From the NCBI GenBank assembly GCA_034698045.1, contig JAQGAU010000230.1, positions 1-33,699 of the forward strand: 33,699 bases of DNA, read 5' to 3'. This document shows, in pieces, positions 20,839-31,900 of this stretch (position 1 is the stretch's first letter; each line of letters opens with the position of its first letter). Both the position numbers and the translations under genes were made by a program. Under the pieces are notes generated by a model. That model had not been told where the DNA came from, made no database searches, and saw nothing but the letters and a program-made list of their open reading frames with translations. Source of the DNA: Paramacrobiotus richtersi (taxonomy: Eukaryota > Tardigrada > Eutardigrada > Parachela > Macrobiotidae).

Positions 20839-21940
20839 TTGCAAACTTTTTACCCACGTTATATATTTACCAGCAGTTCAGGTCTTTCTACAAGCTTGTG
20901 ATCGATTGTCTTACAGCTTTTTTGTTCTTTCGATGACTTACAATATTCATACAGCAAGTCGTTGGTTCTTTAAAAAGATTCGAATGTTGCGTCAATGCGT
21001 GCCGGTCGCTCTGTCAGCAGGAGTAAAATCACTGATGTACTGACTTTCTGACAGAGTCAGCTCGCAGAGCGGCCCAGGTCGGAAAAACATGGTTCTGCAT
21101 CTGGCGCGTCAGAAACTCTCATTATCCCAGATCCGAAAGCTTCGAATGGAAATTATAATAAATCACCTGGAGTACAGCCGCTGTAATGATTATGCAGATA
21201 GACCAGTAAAGGCACGTGCTGTAGCAATCGGTTAGCTGCCAATTGTGGAAAAACTGGTAATGGGGATTAATACCAAACCAGCAAATCCAGGATGATGAGC
21301 AAGGTAGGTTAGGGAAATCAATGTTTCTTTACCCTACCTTAGCAGAAGTACTGGTAGTATGGTCTACGACATATTAGACCATATTTGTTGGCTGGGCGTT
21401 AACCAAATCAGCCAATAAGCACAACTGAGGCTACGTAATCACTGCACCAATCTAATACTCGACGAAGTAGGAAGTGCATATAAAACGAGGTCTTAAACAA
21501 CGGCAACTGGAATCACTGTCAGAAACCCGGTTCGTTATCGAGTAAACTAAAGGGACCCCGACCTCATTGTCTTAGTTCGCTGGAATCGACTTCCCTCAGA
21601 CCGTCGTTCTTAGTGGCATGGAGATTAGACAAACCTTATAAATACTAATAATAAGTTGCGAAACGGAGTCCTTAGGATTGGTGGAATTTTTAGACGCATA
21701 TGACAACAGCATGACGGATGTGGATTATTGACTGATTCGCCACGATCGAGTGTTTTCCAGTTAGACGAAAATACGGCCAGCGATAAGTGGACTGCAATAG
21801 ACCGAAAACCTGCATATCTGACAATAGGCTCTTCGTTTAGCTTATTGTATCACTTATGTGTATCAGCGGAGTCGAACGATAAAACGTATTTACGGAGGTG
21901 GTAACTGGGAAAGCACTGATCTGATTCTTCACGGTCCAAG
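20839..21940. other. intergenic spacer between genes B and C
   Basis: About 1.1 kb without a recognisable gene. AATAAA at 21157-21162 is the first perfect poly(A) hexamer after B. Between 21300 and 21420 lies a cluster of small inverted repeats, listed separately. The right end is the presumed promoter of C. Confidence 0.5.
21301..21415. repeat. cluster of three small hairpins
   Basis: AAGGTAGG with a near inverse CCTACCTT at 21301-21340; TATGGTCT (21358-21365) with exact inverse AGACCATA (21376-21383); and TTGGCTG (21388-21394) with exact inverse CAGCCAA (21409-21415). Three adjacent stem-loops in about 115 bp of non-coding DNA may be a small element remnant or a structured RNA; each alone could be chance. 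Confidence 0.4.
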
Positions 21941-24900
21941 ATGTGTCGCGTTGTTTCAACTCCCCTAATCGGTGTCTGCATTACGTGGATGTGTTTACCG
22001 GCAGCGTCCACATGTCAAAGGCTATCCGTGGAAATAATATCCCCGGGAATGTTCAATCTGGCTAGCTTGTCCAGTATGCCGCTAACCGCTCCCGCCATTG
22101 ATATCGGTCTGGAAGAAATCAGAAGCAACTACTCCAGTCTGCTGGATGTCAATTTGGTGTATCTGTACAATCGGTGGTTTACTACATGCGTCGAAGCAGC
22201 GACCGGTATTGATCATCTGGTAGCGGAATACTATTACAGACAACGGCGAAACACAAATCTCACCGTCTTCATGTTTCCGGGTAACAACTGTCAAAATGTC
22301 ATGATTTTGAAAAAAATGAAAACAAGGAATGAAATCTTCATAAAATTTAACGGAACTGAAGGTCAAGAGTGTGGTTTTGTCACGATGGCTTACTTAAAAT
22401 ATATGTTATTTATTGTTAACGGTTGCTATTATCACAGCAACCTTCGCTGTTAATTTCTTGAGTCGTTGAATTTTGTGTTGATCATGTGATGGTGGATGTA
22501 AGATGATTAATTAATAATATCCAGAACGCAGAACATAGCTTAAAGGCAGCGACGTGCTCATAAATATAATCATTCCTGTTTGGCCAACCACGCAGAAATA
22601 TTCCGCCGTGGTCATAAGCAGTCTGGAATTCATGCTATCCGATGACCTAAACCTCAGAATTATTATATTTATGAGCAGCACGGTGAGAATGCAGAGTGAT
22701 GAATATTGCCCGTGGTCGTTTCTTCTATTTGCGTGGATGTTTTCCAGGGTGTTCGTGGGAAGCGATTTCCATAGCCAAGCTAACTGCAGGTATCAAGCGA
22801 CAAATATTCAAATTAAAATCATTTTACGGTTGGCCGATCAAACATTTTTTAATTAGCTGCTTTCTGTTTCTTGGTTATTCACATTGACAGTTCAATTTGC
22901 CCTTAGCGTTCGGACGTCTTAATTATCCTGGTTATTTTGAAATGTGTTGTTGTTTCCCCATTTTCAGGATGGAATCAGCTGGCAATCATCGGGTATTCAC
23001 CGTGTTTCTTCCGCAGAACTCATCACATGTGCTCTGTTCCATTCTGAAATTTGGGTATTTAGTTCCTTTAACGACATCTCCCTACGTGACAAAACGGCAT
23101 ATCCTAACGTTATCCAGGCCGGCCCGGTGATGATGCTCCAGATCATTGCTGCTTTCGTCAATTTTCTCACCAAATACAGCTGGAGAACAATCTACATGGT
23201 GTGCGATAAAGCCGGCAAGACCGCGGCTGTAGCCGCCTCGGGAAGCTTTCTGCTAGCAAAAACCCTCAAGGAGGTTAAAGGAAACACGGTGTATAGTACA
23301 GTAATCGATAGCTCCAAGGATGACATGCTTGAGGAAGTGCTGGGCGACATCCAACAAGCGGCCAGAAGTAAGAATGCAAAATTACCTATTAAGTGTTATC
23401 GTGAACGCAGCCGTGACCTTTCAGTTGTCACGTTCTGGGGACATGCCGATAACTTGCGGAAATTCATGGTAAGTACGCCCATACAAAACTAAACGTTGTG
23501 TTGTCGCTGTACATTTTGTAGACTAATTACCGGTTAATCATTACAGATCGCGGCATATCGACGTGATATGACCAGAGGTGATTACGTAAGTGGTCAGTTA
23601 CGCTTCCCACAGTTGTTAGATCACTGAAAGTTTTCGGTGAATGTTTTGCGCTTCTTCCGTACAATTTCGGTGGCTGCTTTTCTGAGGTTTCATATTCCTC
23701 AGTTTGTTGCTTTCTGTCTTCAGGTATACATTTCGATGTCACCTTTTGAGTACGTGACTCCATTGTTTGGGAACACTACTTGGGAGCACCACGATCAGTA
23801 TGATGAGGTTATATTTTTAAATGTTGCCACATTTATTCGAGCACTAAAGCCAAAGCTTGCTTAGATAAGTTTCGAGGCCTACAGATCTTTATTCGTGGTT
23901 ACCCCGACGTCTTCTGGTCTCGAAGCGGAACAAATAAGAAGAAGAATGCAACCAGAACTGGCGCGACGTTCTGCAGAGCAGTACAACTACAAGTACCAAC
24001 CAAGTGAACTGGTAATCCGTTTTGCGCTTATTTCTGCATACGAAAGAAGTGGGGTAACGCTACCCTACTTCATGGTTCCTTTACCTCTATCAATCAACTA
24101 CCTTAACTTTGTTAGCCAATTCCGATCGTCTACACTCAGTACGCCTGTATTTACATGCTAGGAAAGGTACGTCAAACTTATTTTTCGTCGAACAACCTAT
24201 TTTGTATGGATTCTGTTACGCTGCTTTGACTCTTGTAGCTTTTGAAAGAAATTGCAACAGGGCAGCTATCTCTAAGCGACAGAGAAATGACTGGAAACTT
24301 AGCCAAATGGTTCTGGGACAGATCTTTTGATACACCTGTTGGTCCGATTAATTTCGACGGCACAGGAGAGCGACAAATCCAGTTCGAGGTCCGGCAGCTA
24401 AACACTGCGACGCGAGGTTTTGTCGTAAGTATTACTGCTGTTGCTCCCCTTGTGGCAATAGATAGATTCCACTGTACAGTACTTACTGTAATTCTACTCA
24501 ACAGCCGATGTTACGACAAAACCTTAGCGCGCCTGGTCAACTAATCGAACTAGAAGAACTACTGTGGTCTACGGGGACATTGCCGTTGGATATCCCGATT
24601 TGTGGATTCAGTGGTCAAACTGGGATTTGTGCCTTGGGATCCAGTCAGTACATTTTAATCTGTTGCAACCTGCCGAGTTTTGAGCCCAAAGTTAGAAGGC
24701 AATTGTTTTAGGTAATCAGTCCAAACTCCTTCTTGTATCACTGTTATCAGCAGCAGCTGTGCTAATTGTCTTTATCATTGTTACTTCCCTGATCGCCAGG
24801 TAAGTCCCTGCTGCATAACTGGTTCTCAGACTCTGATTTTAAGATTACGAAAATCTTAGGAAAGTCTACTCTGAAATGCATTTACGGAGTGTGCCATGGG

Positions 24901-26955
24901 AAATCTCAACCGGCCAAGACCACTCAAAACTACAAGCAAAGACCAATCCTCTGGTATACGAGAAACGAATACTCACTTTCGGTCAACATCAGCAACGAGA
25001 ATGTACCAATATCTGTCTTTATCAGGACACCGCGGTTGGTTATCGAGAGATCACCGTGCGGGGTCAGAATTATGTAGCAGGTGTAGTACCCTACCACGCT
25101 GATACAAATGAGCAGGCGATCCGCAACAGTTTCGCTCGACGAAATTGTCTGAGGTTCCTACATGCGGTAAGTGCTGGCATCAGTGCTCGTTTCTATCTTT
25201 TCGCCGTACGCCCACTTCTGTTTACTGTTTAGCTGCTGACAATGGAAGATCCCAACGTGGCGCAGTTCTTCGGTATCTTACTAACACAGTCGGAACTGAA
25301 CTGTGTATACGAGAACTGTCATAGAGGATGGCTGAGACAGCTCCTTGCTGCCCCACAAATCACACTGGACAACGAACTGAAGAACAGTCTAATTATCGAT
25401 TTGCTGCAGGTTTGAAACTTTTTTTAGCACACCTGCATGTAGTGCAGTAACAAATACCGTACTCCAGGGGCTGAAATACATCCACTACCATTCGGTTATC
25501 GGACATCATGGTTGTCTGAACTGCTCAACGTGTGCCATAACGAATCACTTTGGACTTGAACTTTCCCTTACTGGATTGGATCGGTTAATAAACTATGCGG
25601 GGGTTCATTACAACGAGTGCGCAGAAAACGGGTTCCACACACCACCGGATTGTCGGCAAGGAGTCGTTTTCAACACGGATTCCAAACCGATCGACATTTA
25701 TGCCGCCGGGACGATATGTGTTGAAATACTCTTAGAGCGCGTAATTCACAAAAGAGATGGAGACTACTTCGCAGTACTTGGTAGGATCCTGAAGTTTGTG
25801 ATCGTTTTGATTAAGAATATTTTAGTTTTCTACGGTATGTTTGCAGATGACCTTTCTAAAGAAACCCGATCGAAATTTGGAAGTATACTGCGGAACTGTT
25901 TTGACAAGGATCCACTTGTGCGCCCAACTGTAAAGCAGCTCTTACAAAGTTTTTCTGATGACCGGAAGAAACAAAGCGTAATTGAAAGGCTTATACAACG
26001 GTTATCCAAATACTCTACCGAGCTGGAATATCTCGTTGGTGTTAAAACGCAGGAGTTATTACTGGAACGAAACAAGTGCGACCAGCTTCTGTCACACTTG
26101 TTGCCAGCGTAAGGACTTGTCATTCAGGTTCCCAATTAGTTCTAAAGGAAGTTTTTCCAGATCTGTGGTAGAGTTATTGAGAATGGAAAAGACCGTTGTA
26201 CCGCAGCAGTTCGACTCGGTGACCATGATGTTTAGTGATATTGTTGGATTCGTAAAGTTCGTCGCAACGAGATCACCTTACGACGTCATCGAATTTTTAA
26301 ACAACGTACATGGCATGGCAGATGGCATCATCAGCCATTACGACGTTTATAAAGTAGAGACGATTGGTGACACTTATTTTGTAAGGAAACCGAATACACA
26401 TTCAAAGTCGCATGCTGGCGTTATTAATTTTCGCTAACTATGCTTTACTTTAATTTACATAGATTGTTAGTGGCTTGCCGGTTCCGAATGGAACTAAACA
26501 TATTCAAGAAATTTCCCATACCGCTGCTGCATTTTTGCAAGCATTCAACTTACGAATACGGCCCTTACAAGAATCAATGTCGTTTCGTATTGGAATTCAT
26601 ACCGGTACACAATTGACCAGATATTACAGCTCGCATATATGTAAATGCAGACTTCTCGCAGGGTCATGCGTTGCTAGTGTCATCGGCATTCAACGACCAC
26701 GTTACTGCTTGTAAGTGACCTCGGAGTTTCGTTAAACCTGCATAGTTTAACCGTGATACGCTGTACTTTAGGTTTGGTGACACAGTCAATACCGCGTCGA
26801 GGATGGCGTCCAGTGGCGAGCCAGGCAATATTCATACCAGTGGAATTACGGCGGAACTTCTGAGTAGCGATCCCGGATTCCGCTGCAGTTCCAGAGGACT
26901 GATTCAAGTGAAAGGAAAAGGAGAAATGGAAACTTTCTGGCTGGAAAAGTTGTAA
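21941..26955 (+). CDS. receptor guanylyl cyclase-like gene C
   Basis: Twenty-one exons: 21941-22280, 22748-22789, 22968-22992, 23063-23367, 23425-23468, 23547-23585, 23724-23807, 23865-24011, 24116-24166, 24239-24424, 24505-24643, 24712-24799, 24860-24953, 25026-25166, 25233-25409, 25468-25780, 25847-26108, 26161-26380, 26463-26604, 26662-26710, 26772-26955. Total 3072 nt, 1023 aa. The signal peptide ends near PAASTCQ; the ligand domain (PAIDIGLEEI, WNQLAIIG, VTFWGHADNLRKF) runs to about 467 and ends DIPICGFSGQTGIC, very like natriuretic receptors. Then come a membrane helix in the 88-nt exon, a kinase-homology domain with HGC (648-650) and without the DGRFxLKI strand, a coiled coil and the cyclase. 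Asp852, Asp896 (canonical IGD), Glu892, Cys962 and Arg973 are present. Odd: the usual HTGPVCAGVVG loop reads HTGSCVASVIG. The 66-nt intron at 25781-25846 is stop-free and in frame, so retention is possible. Closest relative is D. Confidence 0.9.
25781..25846 (+). other. in-frame, stop-free intron (possible retained segment)
   Basis: The 66-nt interval has a GTAGGA donor and TTTGCAG acceptor but also reads as 22 codons in frame between its exons, giving a very hydrophobic peptide around KFVIVLIKNILVFYGMF inside the kinase-homology region. A and B have a normal intron at the matching place. Splicing is the likelier reading, with retention as a possible isoform. Confidence 0.5.
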
Positions 26956-27098
26956 CATGTTTCCGCAGTGCTCTGCTAGGCTGTTGTTCATTTGGCCAAA
27001 TAGACATATTATGGCATTTTGTTACTTACTTCTGAGAAATGAAAGTCTTAATGGTCCGAAGCCACATTTTTCTGCAACAGTCTGTTTATTGAAACTGA

Positions 27099-27104
27099 AT
27101 TAAA
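27099..27104 (+). terminator. poly(A) signal of gene C
   Basis: ATTAAA about 145 nt after the gene C stop; no perfect AATAAA lies closer. Confidence 0.45.
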
Positions 27105-27180
27105 GTTTATTGTCTTTTACAAAACATGGACTTCTCTTGTAGTAGGCTTTGTAGAGGTACATTTTTCAGGCCATACTCGT

Positions 27181-27220
27181 AATTATTTAAGACACCTCCA
27201 AATTATTTAAGATACCCCCA
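27181..27220. repeat. 20-bp tandem duplication
   Basis: Two adjacent 20-bp units starting AATTATTTAAGA, differing at 2 of 20 positions (GACACCTCCA against GATACCCCCA). Non-coding, in the C-D spacer shortly after the C poly(A) signal. Confidence 0.8.
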
Positions 27221-28133
27221 GATGGTAAACAATGACAGCGAGAAATTGCACCGGCACAGAATTCTTCTGTTCATCTGTCTTGTTTCAACCGAAACTGTAT
27301 CGGTGCTTTCCCAGAAAGTTACCTTTACTATTATTTTCAAACTGGCCTGTTGCTGATTTAGATTATAACATAGCATACCGAAAGCCTTAAATTTGTGTGA
27401 AACTGGGTTTGTTTATTAAGAGTCTCCAATCTCCGAGTCTCTTGACGTGCAACGACCATCGATATTATCCCTGAAGTACCAAATCCTGATGTGTTGTTTT
27501 ATGAGTCCTTGCCCGGACCGGGTGGAGGAATACAGCCAGGAAGCAATATGTTCAGTTTTTACAGTGAAGTATGTGGGGCTTTAACGGAAGCTGAACTGCC
27601 AACATGTACCGGATCAATGACGCATTCGTAGCCATCTCCAAATAAACTGTCAATGCCAGAATCTCTAGTAGCAATAATGAAACTCCTTCAGGCAAGTGTC
27701 TTTGGTTAATGCTGCCCCACCCCCAAACAATGGACACAGCAGAGTGCCTTATTGAGCCGCCAAATAACTCCTGCGGTGAAGAAGTCAACCTCTCTGCAGG
27801 TATACATATGTGTGGGGTATCTTGACATTACCAATTCTTTTGGCAGCAATTTCATCATTCAGTGACGTAAAACTAGCATCCGCAAACATAAAATAAATGT
27901 CTTCCGCTTTCCTTTCATACCAAGGATCCCGGAATTAATTTTACCTTAGTGGGTACACAGTCTGATTTATTCTGTGCTGTATGCATAGATCTATTAAATC
28001 ATGTTCTGGAAACATTCTACGTAAATGCCTGCCCGGCTGTCCGAACAGTTTGGGTGTGTTGTGTATCTATACATGGTATTATTTTTTGAAAAGTGGAGGG
28101 AGAAGGATGGTGCCCGGAGACACCCGCGCGTTA

Positions 28134-28155
28134 CTCACGAGGTCGACCTCGTGAG
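28134..28155. promoter_or_regulatory. perfect 22-bp palindrome
   Basis: The 11-nt half CTCACGAGGTC is followed directly by its exact reverse complement GACCTCGTGAG. The centre holds two AGGTC half-sites inverted with no spacer, resembling a nuclear-receptor half-site pair, and a SalI site. It lies about 850 bp upstream of gene D. A binding site for a dimeric protein is the simplest reading. Confidence 0.5.
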
Positions 28156-28999
28156 GAAATTGTCGCATGCAACGTAGGCTTGTATCTGCCCAGTCACGAG
28201 CCGAGTGAAGTAAAAATTTACTCATCGGAAAGATTTGTATTGCTTCTTTGTTCTCGTTGGTAGTTCTGGCTGTTGTTGTCCAACCATCGTATCCACCAGA
28301 GTCCTATTTTCGCAGCGGTAGTAATCTTAGGTTTCGGTTTGTAGATTTCTGGATGGAATTTGATCTCGCTATTAACGTAGCCATCGTACCTGAAACGAGA
28401 AGTTTCGCTTCCATCTGGATTTATCTAGAATCCGCTGCATGCATAGTTTCATTCTTTGTCACCAGCGTTTTGTCATTTGAGTAGCCAAAACTGTCAATGC
28501 ATTCGTGGAACTCGGATTTCAGCCACAGAGAGAGAGAACTGTTAGTTTCCCTAAGAAGTACATTTCCGACAAGGCGTTGACACAATAGAAAGGAAATAAT
28601 GTTCTATTGATTTAGTTAGTTTGATGCTGCATCGGCTTTCGATAACATGACATTGTCGATGGCATGACCGGGTACCGTGCGTAATTAGTGAATGTGCTGC
28701 ACTTTCCAGTCGGACGGCAATTTTCGAATACATTAATAAGCAGGAGGAAGATGTCGATTATTGACTACACCTCGTCATGATGGAGGTGTTTTTCACGTAT
28801 GACCCGAATGTTCTGTAATCGACAAGCCGATCCCGCGATCCATATATGTAAACCCAATACCTCGCACAGCTGACAACCGATACCCCATATGTGTCTCTCA
28901 CTTATTCTTTTTTGCGTTGACTCTCGGCCAGGTTAATCAGGTGCAAATGCTGCTGAAGTTTACGCGTTTTGTATTTGAAAAAGAGTTGCACAGTCCAAA

Positions 29000-31900
29000 A
29001 TGGGACGAGGCACTTTTTCTGCGCAGCTCATTTTCTGTATTCTCTGGATACCAGCAACTTCCAGAGGTGAACGATTATCCGTGGAAATCATATCCCCAGG
29101 AATGTTCAATCTGGCCAGTTTGACCAGTATGCCGTTAACCGCTCCCGCCATAGATATCGGTCTGGAAGAGATCCAAAGCAACTACTCAAGTCTGCTGGAT
29201 GTCAAATTGGTATATCTGTACAATCGTGCGTTTGCTACATGCGACGAAGCAGCGACCGGTATTGACCATCTCGTAGCGGAGTACTATTACAAGCAACGGA
29301 GGAACTCAAATCTCACCGTTTTCATGTTTCCAGGTGAGCCCTGTCAAGTTTTTTTCGTTTTCTAATGGTGAAATCAAGACTAAAATTAATTCTGTATAAC
29401 ATACAAGTCTAGTGAGCTGCTAAATGGCTCCGTCTTCACAGAATAATTATCAGATTGATTTTTACTATATTATATTACCCATTATCTAACGCTTTCCATT
29501 ACTCAAACTATGTGAAACACTTTTGCAGTGAAATACTTCAGACATCCTTTGTAAGTGTAATCTTTCGAGTTTCACAGATTCCGGCCTGAAATCCGTAATA
29601 CCCAACAGTTAGTAGCCTGAGCAAATAATATATCAGTATCTATGCATATGCTACTGCGTCTCTTTTAGCCTCGTATAATATTTATCGTATTACTGCGGTT
29701 TAAATAAATCAGTACATTTTTTATGAATTCCGTTCAACGATTCTCAGGCATCAAATCTGCATTTATTATTAATGATTTACCTATCGTGGTTGTTAACTGA
29801 CGTCAAGCGTTTAACAACCAACGGTTAACAAGGGCGTGGGATTGGTCCATATTGTCTATAGAAGGAACCAAACCGATTGAGAAGGCGGCATTGTTTACAA
29901 GATGTGTCCTTTATTTCATTGTTTCAATATGTACATGTATAACTAAAAAAAGTTGTTTATAATATTGTGTATAAGATTTTCATGAGAATCCAGTTGTTAG
30001 CGTTATCAGCTGATGTAACTTAAAACCGCGGCATTTCGCTTAGAATTGTTCCTCGTCCGTCAGAATTGTTTTGTCTGTACTTACCTGCGTGACGGCAGTC
30101 AGATATAGTTTAAACACATGGTTAGCTTGACCAGAAAGAAAAAGACATCAAATAATTATTCATATATTGATCATGTACACATTTGCGGGGATGTTTTCCA
30201 GGATGTTCGTGGGAAGCGATTTCCGTAGCCAAGCTGACTGCAGGTATTGAGCGGTTGATTTTCAGATCCATTGTACGGTTGATCGATCAACCGTGGCACT
30301 ATGAAATTGCATCCGTAAATCTTGTTTATTATTAGTTTATTTGCACAGCACTTAACTTGATAATTGCCACATATTTCGTGCAATATGTTCCACAATGTCT
30401 TGCTCACTATGCCTGTTTTTATTTCCAGGATGGAACCAGTTAGCGATAATCGGGTAACCCACCTTTCTGATTCAGCGAAATTCCTGACCACTCCTGACTT
30501 GTTCGTAATTTGGGCATTTTAGTGCCTTTAACGACATTTCCCTGCGTGATAAAACCGCGTATCCAAACGTCATCCAGGCCGGCCCGGTAATGATGCGGCA
30601 GATCATTGCTGCGTTCGTTGATTTTCTTACCAAATACAATTGGAAAACGGTTTATGTGGTGTGCGATAAAGCCGGTAAAAGCGCGGCTATCGCCTCCGCG
30701 GGAAGTTTTCTCTTAGAAAAAACACTCAAACAGACGAATGGATATACGGTGTACAGTAAAGCTGTCAATAGCTCTATGGATGAAACGTTCGATGAGGTGC
30801 TACATGAGATTGAACAAGTTGCCAGAAGTAAGATGACAAAATCTTATAGTTGACTTAGTGAATTTATTGTTCTTCCGACTGTGGTGATCTTCTAGTTGTC
30901 ACGTTCTGGGGACACGCAGATAATTTGCGGAAGTTTATGGTAACGTTAGGTTTTGAATTATTTTTATTATTTTCTTTCCGAAGATTCGACTGTATTTCGC
31001 TTTTTCAGATAGCAGCACATCGTCGTAGCATGGCCAAAGGTGATTACGTAAGTGTTGCTTTCCCGTGAGCACTCGTTGTCAAGTATAATTTCTATCTGGC
31101 AGCAAATTACTTATAATAATTATTATAATTTCTATTTGACTGTTATACAGCGACTATTTGATACTTTGGTTTGATTGAACTTACTGTTCTATAGACCTTA
31201 TTGAATTAAAGGTGCATTCCAAGGCTTCAAATTCCTGAAACTTCCACGCAGGCGCAGAACGACTCGGTGAACCTTAAAAAAATAATATTGACTGCTGGGA
31301 AGCAGATGGGACCCATGGGGGGAATTTCCATGACAATGTGGCAATATATATTATGCACACAATAAACACATCCGGCAGAACAAACTGAAACAAATATCAA
31401 GGAATGGAGCGCATATTCGATTTCGTTCAGTTTCAGTGCCTTTCCGCCTTCTTAGGATATTTGGATCTGGACTGCACTATTTACAAAAAACGAAGCGGGA
31501 ATTGTATACCAACCGTTACCGCAGCTTCTTCAGCTAGGCGATCGTCCCTGCGGTACTGAAGATCCTGATAAAATGTCTCCTTGGCGAATATTTTTGATTA
31601 TAAGTACACAGAAAAAGCGGAATCGCGTGGAAAGAACTGTCCTCAGCCATGCCGGTTGGTTTTATTGTGTGGCATACACACGCTGTCACAGAAATTGCCC
31701 CCATGGGGCCCAAATGCGTCCCAGCAGCCAACATTATTGTTTTAAGGTTTATTGGGTTTTTCTGTGTCTGTATGCAAGTTTTCGGAAGTTTCTGAAGTTG
31801 AAGCCTGGGCATCTTCCCCTGCGTTCCTTTGTATGGAAGTCTACCTTGCCTAAAGTTTGCATGCAAACTACTACTAGTACTACTAGTAAGCATGCTAGAA

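Larger units (their letters stand above)
26956..28999. other. intergenic spacer between genes C and D
   Basis: The longest gap in the array, about 2 kb. No decayed cyclase exon was recognised, so it does not look like a dead fifth copy. Frames at 27552-27788 (-) and 28248-28484 (+) have no recognisable content. It holds a 20-bp tandem duplication and a perfect 22-bp palindrome, listed separately, and the presumed promoter of D. Confidence 0.5.

Noticed and set aside
22968-23492. Uninterrupted reading of gene C from the 25-nt exon into exon 4
   Set aside because: The unbroken frame is out of phase with the WNQLAIIG exon. Gene D has a stop at the same place (GGGTAACCC) unless GG/GTAACC is a donor, and both genes share a TTTAG acceptor before the CCTTTAACGACAT block, so a 70-nt intron is the consistent reading.
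28248-28484. 78-codon hydrophobic frame upstream of gene D
   Set aside because: No similarity to the ectodomain or membrane exons of the array and no plausible splice link to D.
30429-30522. Stop codon after WNQLAIIG suggesting that D is a pseudogene
   Set aside because: The TAA lies inside a GT donor (GG/GTAACC); the 69-nt intron restores the frame and exon 4 has the same 305-nt length as in C.
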